DNA from: Halomonas sp. H10-9-1
GTDB taxonomy: Bacteria; Pseudomonadota; Gammaproteobacteria; Pseudomonadales; Halomonadaceae
NCBI RefSeq assembly: GCF_040147005.1
Contig: NZ_JAMSHO010000001.1
Span: forward strand, 1,674,001 to 1,738,000
DNA length: 64,000 nucleotides
Direction of reading: 5' to 3'
The notes beneath the pieces were generated by a model, which saw only the letters and a list, made by a program, of their open reading frames with translations, searched no databases and was not told the origin of the DNA. This document shows, in pieces, positions 25,725-34,755 of this stretch; position 1 is the stretch's first letter, and each line of letters opens with the position of its first letter. The position numbers and the translations under genes were made by a program.

Positions 25725-26915
25725 ATGATCCAGACGCTACAGTTCAGCAACTTCTACTCGTTCCGCGATGACGCCGAGGTGTCGTTTGAGGTGGGGCGCC
25801 AGCCTGCGGCATCCCAGTATGACCTGTCATATGCCGATGGCTCTCGTGGCAACAAGGTGCTGGCGGTGGTGGGGGCCAATGGCTCGGGCAAGACGCAGTT
25901 TCTCAAGCCTCTGGCCTTCCTGAGCTGGTTCGTGGCCGACTCCTTTCTGAATACCGAGCCGAAGGTGCGTATCCCGTTTCGCCCGCATGCCCTCAGCCCA
26001 GAGGAACCCACCTGCTTCGAGCTGTCGTTTGAGCTGGATGAAGAGCACTACCGTTACCGCCTTGAAATCAACCAGCATCATGTCCTGCATGAGTCGTTGC
26101 ACCTCAAGACGAGCCGGCTGTACAGCTATGTGTTCGTGCGCGAGCGCGAGGAGGAGGGGTACACGGTCAAGCAGAAGGGATTCGGTTTTCGCAGTACCCA
26201 GGCCCGGCAGGTGCGCGGTAACGTGTCGCTGCTTGCGGCGGCGCATATGCATGATGTACCGCTGGCGACGTCGATGGTGGAGTACTTCCGTGGGTTTTCC
26301 TACAACCTGCAGGTGACAGGGCGTGCCCACTACGATCACGCACGCCTGTTGAATAGCGCACTTTTTTTCCAGGATCACCCTGCCATGCATCGCCGGGCGA
26401 GTGACCTGCTGTGCCGGTTGGACCTGGGGCTGGAAGATGTGGAGCTCGAGGAGGTGGAGATCAGCGGTGGTGGTGAGCATGACGTCGAGGGCCCGCTGTA
26501 CATGCCGATGGGGATACACCGCTCCGCTGCTGGCAGCTTTCGCCTGCCATTCCTCGATGAGTCCAGCGGTACACAATCCGCCTATGTGCTGCTTCACCGG
26601 ATTCTCCCCGTACTGGAGCATGGCGGCATCGCCGTGATCGATGAGCTCGACAATGACCTGCATCCGCATATGCTGGAAGCGTTCCTGGACCTGTTCCGCT
26701 TCGAGCATTCCAATCCCCATCAGGCACAGCTGATCTTTTCTTGCCATACCTCTGAAGTCTTCAACCTGCTGGCCAAGCATCAGGTCTATCTGGTCGAGAA
26801 GCGTGACCTGGATAGCGAGGCCTGGCGCCTTGATGACATGGTGGGATTGAGAGCCGACGACAATCTCTACGCCAAGTACCAGTCCGGCGCGCTGGGCGCG
26901 GTACCCGAGATCTGA
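25725..26915 (+). CDS. AAA15 / AbiL-type ATPase
   Basis: A 396-residue ABC-like ATPase of the AAA15/OLD/RloA group. It begins IQTLQFSNFYSFRDDAEVSF, as these proteins do, with Walker A GANGSGKT at residues 50-57, a D-loop-like SSGTQSAYVLLHRILP, Walker B IAVIDELDNDLHP near residue 302-314 and the switch His in IFSCHTSEVF. Between the Walker motifs lies a ~230-residue insertion instead of a long coiled coil. In phage-defence systems such as PARIS and AbiL an ATPase like this senses infection and controls a small effector. The next gene, 21 bases downstream, encodes an RloB-like protein, which fits an AbiL-type pair. Confidence 0.82.
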   Translation: MIQTLQFSNFYSFRDDAEVSFEVGRQPAASQYDLSYADGSRGNKVLAVVGANGSGKTQFLKPLAFLSWFVADSFLNTEPKVRIPFRPHALSPEEPTCFELSFELDEEHYRYRLEINQHHVLHESLHLKTSRLYSYVFVREREEEGYTVKQKGFGFRSTQARQVRGNVSLLAAAHMHDVPLATSMVEYFRGFSYNLQVTGRAHYDHARLLNSALFFQDHPAMHRRASDLLCRLDLGLEDVELEEVEISGGGEHDVEGPLYMPMGIHRSAAGSFRLPFLDESSGTQSAYVLLHRILPVLEHGGIAVIDELDNDLHPHMLEAFLDLFRFEHSNPHQAQLIFSCHTSEVFNLLAKHQVYLVEKRDLDSEAWRLDDMVGLRADDNLYAKYQSGALGAVPEI

Positions 26916-26936
26916 GTCTGAGATTTAAGTGACAGG

Positions 26937-27452
26937 ATGGCCAGACAACGCAAGCGCCGTGATGTGAGAGTCAAGCAGAGTACCTTGCTGGTGGTAGGCG
27001 AAGGTGCCCACGAGCGCGCTTTCCTTGAACACATGAAGCAGCTCTATGACCGTCGGAATAACCAACAGCGGCTGACCGTGAAGGCCGCTGACGGGGGCTC
27101 ACCCGGAGATATCCTGCGTGTTGTTCGCAAGCGCTACCAGCACATTGACTACGATCGTCGCGTGATTCTGCTCGATGACGATGTGCCGATCTCCGTTTCC
27201 GTGGCGGACGAGGCCCGCCGGTTGGGCATCGTGTTGTTGGTATCACGGCCCGTATGCTTGGAAGGGTTGTTGCTGGATGTGCTGGGGCAGCGTGCCCCGG
27301 CAACGGCAAAAGCATGCAAGTCTTGCCTTCATCCACAGTTGAGCGGCCCGCCCACCGAAAAATCCAGTTATTCGGCCTTGTTTCCCGTGGCTGTGCTGGA
27401 TGGAACCACCCAAGAGGCCATCGCGGAACTACGCCGTTTGATGCGTAACTGA
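26937..27452 (+). CDS. RloB-like / TOPRIM-type small effector
   Basis: A 171-residue basic protein. LLVVGEGAHERAFLEHM (residues 17-33) places Glu22 and Glu26 as in the E-x-x-x-E start of RloB/TOPRIM-like nucleases; RVILLDDD (75-82) supplies the acidic D-x-D strand; SRPVCLEGLLLDVL (103-116) corresponds to the SNPCFExWLLxHF motif of RloB. It is shorter than typical RloB (about 200 residues). In AbiL the RloB protein is the second component with the ATPase; a nuclease activity is plausible but not proven. It closes the cassette; 53 bases later the polysaccharide cluster resumes. Confidence 0.72.
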   Translation: MARQRKRRDVRVKQSTLLVVGEGAHERAFLEHMKQLYDRRNNQQRLTVKAADGGSPGDILRVVRKRYQHIDYDRRVILLDDDVPISVSVADEARRLGIVLLVSRPVCLEGLLLDVLGQRAPATAKACKSCLHPQLSGPPTEKSSYSALFPVAVLDGTTQEAIAELRRLMRN

Positions 27453-27505
27453 CGCGCGCTGCCTATGCCTCGCTGCTTCTTTCAGCCCTGAAGGCGATTT
27501 CGCGT

Positions 27506-28651
27506 ATGCAAGACAAGGACGTTGTGGTGTTGGTCTCCAACACCTCCTGGTATCTCTATAACTTCCGTCGCGGCACCATCCTGGCGCTGATTGATGCGGG
27601 CTACCGGGTGATCGGCCTGGCGCCGGAGGATGACTACGCCGCGCGGCTGGTGGAGGAGCTGGGGATCGAGCATATGACGCTGCCCATGGAGGGCAAGAGC
27701 ACGCGCCTGGTGGGGGAAGGCAGGAGCCTGCTGGTGCTGGCCACTACGCTGCGCCGGCTCAAGCCGGCCTTCGTTTTCAACTTCACGGTTAAGGCCAATA
27801 TCTATTCGGGGCTGGCCTGCCGGGTGCTGGGGATTCCCTATGCCAACAATGTCTCCGGCCTAGGCACCGCCTTTCTTCACGACAGCTGGCTGTTTCGTCG
27901 GGTGCGTTCACTCTATGGCTTCGCCAACCGCGGGGCGCGACGGGTGTTCTTCCAGAACCAGGAAGACCACGACCTCTTCCAGTCTCACGGCTTGCTGCGC
28001 GACACCCCCACCACGGTGCTGCCTGGCTCCGGCATGGATACCACCCGCTTCGCCTTCTCGCCGCTGCCTGGGGTTGGAACGGAAGCTGGCCCCTTTACCT
28101 TCGTGATGATCGCCCGCCTGCTTGGCGACAAGGGCGTGCGCGAATACGTGCAGGCCGCCGAGCAGGTGCGCATCCAGCATCCGGAGACGCGCTTTATGTT
28201 GATCGGCCCCCATGGCGCCAGCAATCGTACCGCCATTAGCGAAGATGAGGTGCGCGAGTGGCAGGCCGCCGGGGTGATCGACTACCTGGGCGAACAGGGT
28301 GACGTGCGGCCCTTTATCGAGCAGGCCCAGGTGCTGGTGCTGCCCTCCTACCGGGAGGGCATGCCGCGCACGGTGCTGGAGGCCGCGGCCATGGGCCGCC
28401 CGGCCATCGTTTCCGATGTGCCGGGCTGTCGCCACGCCATTGCGCCTGAGGTGACCGGCTGGCTGTGCGAGGTGAAGAGCGCCGATTCCCTGGCCGAGCG
28501 CATGCGGGAGTGTATCGAGATGCCGAGCGAGCAGCTGCAGCAGGCCGGCACGGCGGCACGCCAGCGCATCGAGGACGAGTTCGATGAGCGCATCGTCATC
28601 GACGCCGCCATGGATTGCCTGACGGGGACTGTCCCCAAGGAGACGCGATGA
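27506..28651 (+). CDS. GT4-family glycosyltransferase
   Basis: A 381-residue GT-B enzyme of the GT4 family, similar in pattern to PglA-type transferases: LVSNTSWYLYNFRRGTI at the start, NNVSGLGTAFLHDSW in the acceptor half, MIARLLGDKGVREYVQAAE at the start of the donor half and PSYREGMPRTVLEAAAMGRPAI for the sugar-nucleotide site. It overlaps the WecA fusion gene by ATGA, so it probably acts on the lipid intermediate begun by that enzyme. It is GC-rich, like the flanking housekeeping-style polysaccharide genes. Confidence 0.87.
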   Translation: MQDKDVVVLVSNTSWYLYNFRRGTILALIDAGYRVIGLAPEDDYAARLVEELGIEHMTLPMEGKSTRLVGEGRSLLVLATTLRRLKPAFVFNFTVKANIYSGLACRVLGIPYANNVSGLGTAFLHDSWLFRRVRSLYGFANRGARRVFFQNQEDHDLFQSHGLLRDTPTTVLPGSGMDTTRFAFSPLPGVGTEAGPFTFVMIARLLGDKGVREYVQAAEQVRIQHPETRFMLIGPHGASNRTAISEDEVREWQAAGVIDYLGEQGDVRPFIEQAQVLVLPSYREGMPRTVLEAAAMGRPAIVSDVPGCRHAIAPEVTGWLCEVKSADSLAERMRECIEMPSEQLQQAGTAARQRIEDEFDERIVIDAAMDCLTGTVPKETR

Positions 28652-31014
28652 TAACGCCACTGCTTCCTCTGGTGGCGCTGCTGCTGACCAGCCTGGCCAT
28701 CGTGCTGTTGCGCCAGCCGGCGATTGCCTGGGGGCTGGCGGATATCCCCGGGGGAAGAAAGCAGCACGATGGCATCATCCCCCTCACCGGGGGGCTCAGC
28801 GTGTTTATCGGCTTCCTGCTGGTCCAGCCGCTGCTCTCGGTGTCGGTTGGCGAGCTGCTGCCGCTCTATGTGGGGCTGGTGGCACTGGTGGCCTGCGGGG
28901 TGGTTGACGACGCCCGCGATATGCGCAGCACCGTGAAGCTGGGCATCCAGCTGGCGGTGGCCGCCCTGATGGTGCTGTGGGGCGGCCGGGAGCTGGTTTA
29001 TCTGGGAAGTTTCCCGCTGGTGGGCGAGGTGAGCCTGGGCTGGCTGGCGGTACCGGTGAGCATCGTGGCGGTGGCGGGACTGATCAATGCCATCAACATG
29101 ATGGATGGGGTGGATGGCCTGGCCGGCGGCAGTGCGCTGAGCGTGCTGGCCTGGCTGGCGCTGGTGGCGGCGCTGCAGAGCCAGCTGACGCTGCTGGCGG
29201 TGATCGTGACCCTGGGCGCGGCGCTGGTGGGGTTCCTGTTGTTCAACCTGCGCCACCCCTGGCGTAGCCGCGCCAGCGTGTTCATGGGCGATGCCGGCAG
29301 CATGGCGCTGGGCTTCGCCATCGCCTGGTTCGTGGTGGAGCTCTCCCAGAGCGAGCGGGCGGTGGTCAGCCCCGTGGCCTACGCCTGGGTGCTGGCGCTG
29401 CCGGTGATGGATACCCTGAGCCTGATGGTGCGCCGGATCCGCAAGGGGCGCAGCCCCTTCTCGGCGGATCGTGACCACCTGCACCATATCATCCTGCGTG
29501 CCGGCTTCACCCCGGGGCAGACCACGCTGATCCTGATACTGCTGGTGGTGGCGCTGGGCGGCGTGGGCGTGGTGTTCTCCCTGGCGGGGGTGCCGGATCT
29601 GTTGCTGCTGCTGGGGCTTACGGGGTTGATCGCGGTGCATGGGCTGTTCGTGCAGCGTGCCTGGGTGACCAGCAAGGCGCTGCGCCGGTTGCATGGTGCC
29701 ACCCTGAGGCAGGGCGCGGTGCGTGCGCCTGCGCAGATGATGCGGCTGCGACGCCACACGCGGGTGGGCAGTGGCCGCCGCCGGGTGGCGCTGGTTGGCC
29801 TCTACCTGATGGCCTTCAGCCTGGGCCTGGATGGCCGCCTGGCGATGCTGGGGGCGGCGCTGGCGGTGGCCGCGGCGGTGCTGGCCTTCCCGGTATTCTG
29901 GCGCGATGTGCTCAAGCTGAAGCTGTTCTGGGTGAGCGCGGCGCTGTGCCTCTATCTACTTTTGCGCGCCTGGAGCGGTGGCGAGCTGGACGAGCCGCTG
30001 TGGTGGCGGCTGATGGCGATTACTGGCCTAGTCAGCCTGCCGCTGGCCTGGTGGCTGGCGCAGTGCCGGCTGCACTGGAATTGGCTGGTAGCCACGCTGC
30101 TGCTGGGCGGCGGCGTGGCCTTTATGCTGGGTGCCGAGTGGGCGAGCCTGGAGCGTGGCCTGCTGGGCAACCCCTGGGTATGGGGGCAGCCGGCCGAGAT
30201 CGGTTTCATGGCGGCGGTGGGCCTGATGCTGCTGATGGGCGTGCTGCTGGTCGGACTGCAGCGCCTGGGCACCGGCTGGCGGCCCAAGGCCCAGCTGTTG
30301 CTGGCGGTGCTGCTCGCCGTTCCCGGGGTGTTGATGCTGATGGGCACCGGCTATACCACGGCCTGGGTGGCGGCCGGAAGCGGCGCGCTGATGTACGTGC
30401 TGGCCACCCCGGTGCTGGGGCGCCATCAGGGGGATCGGCTGGGCCGGCTGGGCTTGACGGCGCTGCTGGGGGTGCTGGCGCTGGGGGTGATCAGCCACGA
30501 CTGGCTGCTGCCCGACAGTGCCACGTTAGTACAGCGGCTGGTGGAGCCGCTGCAGGCGCTGGGCCTGATGATCAACGGCGAGTGGGAGCAGGCCCATGCC
30601 CTGCATCCCGGCGTGGTCGAGCGGGTGATGTTGTGCCGCCAGGCGTGGGACGCCTTCCAGCAGCAGTGGCTGCTGGGCAGCGGCCGGCTGGCGCTGGAGC
30701 AACTGGAGCGACCGCTGGCGAGCTACGGTGGCTACTATTCGCTGCTGGCCAATATCGCCGCTGCCACCGGCCTGTTGGGTATCGTCGGCTTCGCCGCCGT
30801 GGCGCTGCTGCCGCTCAAGGCCCTGCTGTGGGCCAACCTGCGCCGCCACTGGCACGCGGTATGGGGTCTGGGCCTGATGAGCGCCAGTGTGACCGTGCTG
30901 GTACTCTGCCTGCTCTCCATGCCGCTGCGCTTCTCCGGCCCCACCGGGGTGATCGTGCTGCTCGCCGCCGCCATGCAGGTGGCGGTGTTCCAGCGGCAGT
31001 GGGTGAAGGGCTGA
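28648..31014 (+). CDS. WecA-like glycosyl-phosphate transferase fused to an O-antigen ligase/polymerase-like domain
   Basis: A 788-residue polytopic membrane protein in two parts. Residues 1 to about 335 are a WecA/MraY-family enzyme that attaches a HexNAc-1-phosphate to undecaprenyl phosphate: GVVDDARDM, NMMDGVDGLAGG, FMGDAGSMALGF and DRDHLHHIILRAGF are the metal, catalytic and sugar-nucleotide motifs. Residues about 380-788 are a second set of helices with a late periplasmic region (ERVMLCRQAWDAF, WLLGSG, YYSLLANIAAATGLLG) that follows the Wzy_C/RfaL pattern, but with YY where ligases usually have HN. The start at 28648 comes from the ATGA overlap. Lipid priming and a later glycan-transfer step would thus be one polypeptide. 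The fusion is continuous, without frameshift. Confidence 0.8.
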   Translation: MITPLLPLVALLLTSLAIVLLRQPAIAWGLADIPGGRKQHDGIIPLTGGLSVFIGFLLVQPLLSVSVGELLPLYVGLVALVACGVVDDARDMRSTVKLGIQLAVAALMVLWGGRELVYLGSFPLVGEVSLGWLAVPVSIVAVAGLINAINMMDGVDGLAGGSALSVLAWLALVAALQSQLTLLAVIVTLGAALVGFLLFNLRHPWRSRASVFMGDAGSMALGFAIAWFVVELSQSERAVVSPVAYAWVLALPVMDTLSLMVRRIRKGRSPFSADRDHLHHIILRAGFTPGQTTLILILLVVALGGVGVVFSLAGVPDLLLLLGLTGLIAVHGLFVQRAWVTSKALRRLHGATLRQGAVRAPAQMMRLRRHTRVGSGRRRVALVGLYLMAFSLGLDGRLAMLGAALAVAAAVLAFPVFWRDVLKLKLFWVSAALCLYLLLRAWSGGELDEPLWWRLMAITGLVSLPLAWWLAQCRLHWNWLVATLLLGGGVAFMLGAEWASLERGLLGNPWVWGQPAEIGFMAAVGLMLLMGVLLVGLQRLGTGWRPKAQLLLAVLLAVPGVLMLMGTGYTTAWVAAGSGALMYVLATPVLGRHQGDRLGRLGLTALLGVLALGVISHDWLLPDSATLVQRLVEPLQALGLMINGEWEQAHALHPGVVERVMLCRQAWDAFQQQWLLGSGRLALEQLERPLASYGGYYSLLANIAAATGLLGIVGFAAVALLPLKALLWANLRRHWHAVWGLGLMSASVTVLVLCLLSMPLRFSGPTGVIVLLAAAMQVAVFQRQWVKG

Positions 31015-31021
31015 CATCTTC

Positions 31022-31363
31022 CTATAGCAGAGTCATCAACAGCGCCAATAAACCACCTGCACCCATAAGGGGCATCAACGCCAGCGGCAGTTTGCCATCC
31101 CGTACCCAACTGCCTAGCTCTAGGCATGCCGCGGTGGCGATAACTCCCATCAGTGCCAGCAGATGATTGGAGAGCGAGGGTAATGGCATATGGCTAAGCC
31201 CCCAGAAAAGCAGGCCGTAAACCAAGACGCCCAACAGTATCCATGGCGCCCACTGCATTAGCTTTGGTGTTGGTAGTACCGGCCAGCGGCGATTCCGCCG
31301 TTTTGGTGCTCCCTTCGGCGTGGGGATCTCCCCACGAAAAAGATACGGTTGGGTGGTGTTCAT
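31022..31363 (-). CDS. Small three-helix membrane protein, unrecognised
   Basis: A 113-residue protein on the opposite strand, convergent with the WecA fusion (gap of seven bases). A basic N-terminal tail (GAPKRRNRRWP) is followed by three hydrophobic segments: WILLGVLVYGLLFWGLSHM, LLALMGVIATAACLEL and LALMPLMGAGGLLALLM. ATG at 31363 is used because GGAAA stands nine bases upstream; an ATG at 31384 has no such site. Function unknown; possibly a small accessory protein of the polysaccharide machinery. Confidence 0.6.
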   Translation of the reverse strand: MNTTQPYLFRGEIPTPKGAPKRRNRRWPVLPTPKLMQWAPWILLGVLVYGLLFWGLSHMPLPSLSNHLLALMGVIATAACLELGSWVRDGKLPLALMPLMGAGGLLALLMTLL

Positions 31364-31598
31364 GGGTATTTCCGCATGGTGCATGAGAGCAAGGAGGCTA
31401 GCGATGCAGGCTTACGCGGTCAATGCTCAATGCCTGGTTGCAGGTATGCGTCTTTGCTTGTGGTCACGCGTGAATTAGATAGCGCTTGTTGAGGACCATG
31501 AGCCAGCATTTCTGCTCGTGGCTGGGCGCTATGGACTTTCTGGCTCGTGTCCCTATCCTCAGTGCCTCACTATTTTACTGAAATGTATTGGGAAGTGT

Positions 31599-32639
31599 AT
31601 GACCCGTTTCGAGACACTCCAGGCCGAGCTTCAGGCCGCGCCGCGTACCTGGCTGGTGACCGGCTGTGCCGGCTTTATCGGCAGCAACCTGCTGGAAACC
31701 CTGCTTAGGCTCGACCAGCGGGTGGTGGGCCTGGACAACTTCGCCACCGGCTTTCAGGCCAACCTGGATGAGGTACGCGGGTTGGTGAGCCCCGAGCAGT
31801 GGGCGCGGTTTACCTTTATCGAGGGGGATATCCGCGACCCCGAGACCTGCCGCGAGGCGATGCGGCTGGAAGGCGAACCGGTGGATCATGTGCTGCACCA
31901 GGCGGCGCTGGGGTCGGTGCCGCGTTCCATCGCCGATCCGCTGGCCACCAACGCGGCCAATATCACCGGGCACCTGAACATGCTGGTGGCGGCCAAGGAT
32001 GTCGGGGTGAAAAGCTTCGTCTATGCCGCCTCGAGCTCCACCTACGGCGACCACCCAGCGCTGCCCAAGGTGGAGGAGCGCATCGGCAAGCCGCTGTCGC
32101 CCTATGCGGTGACCAAGTTGGTCAACGAGATGTATGCCGAGGTGTTCGCCAGCACCTACGGCTTCAAGGCCACCGGGCTTCGCTACTTCAACGTGTTCGG
32201 CAAGCGCCAGAACCCCAACGGCGCCTATGCGGCGGTGATCCCCAAGTGGGCCGGCGCCATGCTCACCGACGAGACGCTGTTCATCAACGGCGACGGCGAG
32301 ACCAGCCGCGACTTCTGCTATATCGCCAACGCCGTGCAGGCCAACCTGCTGGCGGCCACCGCGGACGACGCGGCCCAGGGCGAGGTCTACAACGTGGCGG
32401 TGAGCGGGCGCACCACCCTGAACCAGCTGTTCGAGTACCTGCGTGAGGCCCTGGCCGAGCAGGGCGTGAGCTACACCCAGGACCCCACCTACCGCGACTT
32501 CCGCCCTGGGGACGTGCGCCACTCCCAGGCGGACATCGGCAAGGCCAGCCGGCTGCTAGGCTATGAGCCCAGCCACACCATCGTCGAGGGCATCCACGAG
32601 GCGATGCCCTGGTATATCGACCACTTTCGGCGGGGGTAA
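31599..32639 (+). CDS. wbpP: UDP-N-acetylglucosamine 4-epimerase (WbpP/TviC type)
   Basis: A 346-residue extended SDR epimerase. [13 protein letters not shown] (residues 22-34) is the NAD-binding loop, [13 protein letters not shown] carries the Ser/Thr of the active site and YAVTK the Tyr and Lys. The N-terminal extension before the Rossmann motif and the Ser-Tyr pattern resemble WbpP, which prefers N-acetylated UDP-sugars. With the dehydrogenase that follows it would give UDP-GalNAcA. GGGAAG at 31590-31595 supports the ATG at 31599 against earlier in-frame starts. A plain GalE is less likely. Confidence 0.85.
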   Translation: MTRFETLQAELQAAPRTWLVTGCAGFIGSNLLETLLRLDQRVVGLDNFATGFQANLDEVRGLVSPEQWARFTFIEGDIRDPETCREAMRLEGEPVDHVLHQAALGSVPRSIADPLATNAANITGHLNMLVAAKDVGVKSFVYAASSSTYGDHPALPKVEERIGKPLSPYAVTKLVNEMYAEVFASTYGFKATGLRYFNVFGKRQNPNGAYAAVIPKWAGAMLTDETLFINGDGETSRDFCYIANAVQANLLAATADDAAQGEVYNVAVSGRTTLNQLFEYLREALAEQGVSYTQDPTYRDFRPGDVRHSQADIGKASRLLGYEPSHTIVEGIHEAMPWYIDHFRRG

Positions 32640-32671
32640 CCGCCTCGGGGTCAGACCAGTTGAACAAGGGA

Positions 32672-32713
32672 CAAGGAGCAAGGAAGCAAGGGCGTGCGAC
32701 CCCTTGCTCCTTG
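32672..32713 (+). terminator. Hairpin between wbpP and wbpO, possible terminator
   Basis: Arms CAAGGAGCAAGG (32672-32683) and CCTTGCTCCTTG (32702-32713) are perfectly complementary with an 18-base loop. A T-rich run (TTTCTTTTTT, about 32722-32731) follows nine bases later. The distance is large for an intrinsic terminator, so attenuation is possible. A single GGGGTCAGACC half-site lies just before it (32647-32657). Confidence 0.4.
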
Positions 32714-32756
32714 ACCCGTGATTTCTTTTTTACTCTTCTTCGCAAGGATCTAATTC

Positions 32757-34034
32757 GTGGCATCAATGGATAACGTGCGCCTGGGCGTGATCGGCCTGGG
32801 CTATGTGGGGCTGCCGCTGGCGGTGGAGTTCGGCAAGGTGCTGCCCACCGTGGGCTTCGATATCAACGCCAAGCGCATCGCTGAGCTGCGCGACGGCGTG
32901 GACCACACCCTGGAGGTGGAGCCGGAGCTGCTGGCCGCGGCGAGCCAGCTGAGTTTCGAGAGCGAGCTCGAGGCGCTGCGCGATTGCAACGTCTATATCG
33001 TCACCGTGCCGACGCCCATCGATTCGAGCCGCCGGCCGGACCTGACGCCGTTGGTCAAGGCCAGCGAGACCCTGGGCCAGGTGGTGGGGCAGGGCGATGT
33101 GGTGATCTATGAGTCCACCGTCTACCCGGGCGCTACCGAGGAGGCGTGTATTCCGGTGGTGGAGCGGGTCTCCGGGCTCGCCTACAACCGTGACTTCTTC
33201 GCCGGCTACAGCCCCGAGCGGATCAATCCGGGCGACAAGGAGCACCGCGTCACCACCATCAAGAAGGTGACCTCGGGCTCCACCCCCGAGATCGCCGAGT
33301 TCGTCGATGCGCTCTATCGCCGGGTGATCACCGCCGGTACCCATCTGGCCAGCTCGATTGCCGTGGCCGAGGCGGCCAAGGTGATCGAGAACACTCAGCG
33401 CGACGTCAACATCGCCCTGATCAACGAGCTGGCGGTGATCTTCAACCGCCTGGGGATCGACACCGAGGAGGTGCTGGAGGCCGCCGGCACCAAGTGGAAC
33501 TTCCTGCCGTTCCGACCGGGGCTGGTGGGCGGCCACTGCATCGGCGTGGACCCCTACTACCTTACCCACCGCGCCCAGCAGGTGGGCTACCACCCGGAGA
33601 TGATCCTCGCCGGGCGGCGCCTCAATGACGGCATGGGCGCCTATGTGGCCAGCCAGCTGGTCAAGCAGATGATCAAGCGGCGCCTCCATGTGGAAGGCGC
33701 TCGGGTGCTGGTGATGGGCCTCACCTTCAAGGAGAACTGCCCGGACCTGCGTAACACCCGGGTGGTGGATATCATCAGGGAGTTGGCCGACTACGGGGTG
33801 GCGGTGGACGTATTCGATCCCCAGGTCAACAAGGACGAAGCCGAGGCGGAGTATGGCATTCGCCCCGTGGAGCAGCCCACTGAAGGCGCCTATGACGCCA
33901 TGATCCTCGCCGTCGCCCACCGCGAGTTCAAGGCCCTCGGCTGTGATGGCATCCGCGCCTGGGGCAAGGCCGAGCATGTGCTCTATGACCTCAAGTACCT
34001 GCTGCCCAAGGAGAGCGTGGACCTGAGGCTGTAA
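32757..34034 (+). CDS. wbpO: UDP-N-acetyl-D-galactosamine/glucosamine 6-dehydrogenase (WbpO/TviB type)
   Basis: A 425-residue UDP-sugar dehydrogenase that oxidises C6 twice using [17 protein letters not shown] is the nucleotide-binding loop, [10 protein letters not shown] and [17 protein letters not shown] are family blocks, and the catalytic Cys lies in [14 protein letters not shown]. The pattern is that of the HexNAc-specific branch (WbpO, TviB, WecC), not of UDP-glucose dehydrogenase. GTG at 32757 is chosen because AAGGA stands about ten bases upstream; ATG at 32766 is the alternative. Together with WbpP it should produce UDP-GalNAcA. Confidence 0.88.
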   Translation: MASMDNVRLGVIGLGYVGLPLAVEFGKVLPTVGFDINAKRIAELRDGVDHTLEVEPELLAAASQLSFESELEALRDCNVYIVTVPTPIDSSRRPDLTPLVKASETLGQVVGQGDVVIYESTVYPGATEEACIPVVERVSGLAYNRDFFAGYSPERINPGDKEHRVTTIKKVTSGSTPEIAEFVDALYRRVITAGTHLASSIAVAEAAKVIENTQRDVNIALINELAVIFNRLGIDTEEVLEAAGTKWNFLPFRPGLVGGHCIGVDPYYLTHRAQQVGYHPEMILAGRRLNDGMGAYVASQLVKQMIKRRLHVEGARVLVMGLTFKENCPDLRNTRVVDIIRELADYGVAVDVFDPQVNKDEAEAEYGIRPVEQPTEGAYDAMILAVAHREFKALGCDGIRAWGKAEHVLYDLKYLLPKESVDLRL

Positions 34035-34057
34035 TCAGCCTTTGTGGCGCCTTCACC

Positions 34058-34121
34058 GGGGTCAGACCCTTCAGGGAACTTAGGCCAACCCCCGCCTAAG
34101 TTCCCTGAAGGGTCTGACCCC
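34058..34121. repeat. 64-bp perfect palindrome of the GGGGTCAGACCC family
   Basis: Two perfect 28-bp arms (34058-34085 and 34094-34121) enclose an 8-base loop. The tips are GGGGTCAGACCC and GGGTCTGACCCC. It is the longest and most regular member of the dispersed family in this window. As RNA it would form a very stable hairpin after wbpO, but there is no T-run. Confidence 0.75.
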
Positions 34122-34196
34122 TGCTGCTTAAGGCTTATCGTTGCATGTAACAAGGTGGCGCGCTACCCTTGCACATGAAACGAAGGAGGGTTCGTC

Positions 34197-34430
34197 ATGG
34201 TAGCGACCAATGACGTGAATAATCGGGTGAAGAGGCATCGCGCTGCCTTGCGGGCAGCCGGCCTTCGCCCGATCCAGATTTGGGTGCCGGACACCCGACA
34301 ACCCGGCTTTGCCGAAGAGGCTCGGCGCCAGTGTGCTGTCGTCGCGGCTGCCGACGCCGACGATCAGGACGTCCACGCCTTCATGGATGCCGCTCTTCTG
34401 GACTTGGACGAAGACGAGAGTGACGCATGA
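34197..34430 (+). CDS. MazE-type antitoxin (DUF3018-like)
   Basis: A 77-residue acidic protein. It begins with a basic DNA-binding-like part (NRVKRHRAALRAAGLRPIQIWVPDTR), the hallmark of the antitoxin MazE family DUF3018, and ends with a very acidic tail (DLDEDESDA) that would wrap around the toxin. GAAGGAGGGTT at 34183-34192 gives a strong ribosome-binding site. It overlaps the toxin start by ATGA. Confidence 0.85.
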   Translation: MVATNDVNNRVKRHRAALRAAGLRPIQIWVPDTRQPGFAEEARRQCAVVAAADADDQDVHAFMDAALLDLDEDESDA

Positions 34431-34750
34431 GGCGAGGCGACCTGGTCACCCTTGTCCTGTCCGGTGACTTCGGGAAGCCGCGTCCCGCTCTCATTATTCA
34501 GTCGGATCAGTTTGCCGGTACCGGCAGTGTGACGGTGCTGCTGCTCTCCAGTGCCCGGGTGGATGCGCCGTTGCTTCGCCTTGATGTGGAGCCCACCCCC
34601 GAGAATGGCTTGCAGCGACGCTCCCAGATCATGGTGGACAAGCCCATGACGGTGAAGCGTCAGAGGGTGGGACAGGCCTTCGGCCACCTCGACGACAGCG
34701 TCATGCTCGCCGTCAACAGGGCGCTGGCTGTCTTCTTGGGCTTCGCGTGA
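34427..34750 (+). CDS. MazF/PemK-type ribonuclease toxin
   Basis: A 107-residue MazF-family endoribonuclease. Family elements are RRGDLVTLVLSGDFGKPRPALIIQS (first strands, including the catalytic Arg region GKPRPAL), TVLLLSS and RSQIMVDKPMTVKRQRVGQAFGHLDD. It cleaves mRNA when the antitoxin at 34197 is degraded. The pair lies between two GGGTCAGACCC palindromes (34058 and 34763), so it may have been carried in or trapped by recombination between repeats. Confidence 0.87.
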   Translation: MRRGDLVTLVLSGDFGKPRPALIIQSDQFAGTGSVTVLLLSSARVDAPLLRLDVEPTPENGLQRRSQIMVDKPMTVKRQRVGQAFGHLDDSVMLAVNRALAVFLGFA

Positions 34751-34755
34751 GGCGC

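Noticed and set aside
28348..29757. 469-codon minus-strand frame opposite the WecA fusion
   Set aside because: His/Gln-rich translation typical of antisense to membrane-protein genes; the plus strand has full WecA motifs.
29946..31166. 406-codon plus-strand frame inside the WecA fusion
   Set aside because: Gly/Ala/Arg-rich overlap frame; the membrane-protein frame explains this DNA.
34058..34121. Palindrome considered as an intrinsic terminator of wbpO
   Set aside because: No T-run follows, and the same core occurs at many sites, including inside gene ends.
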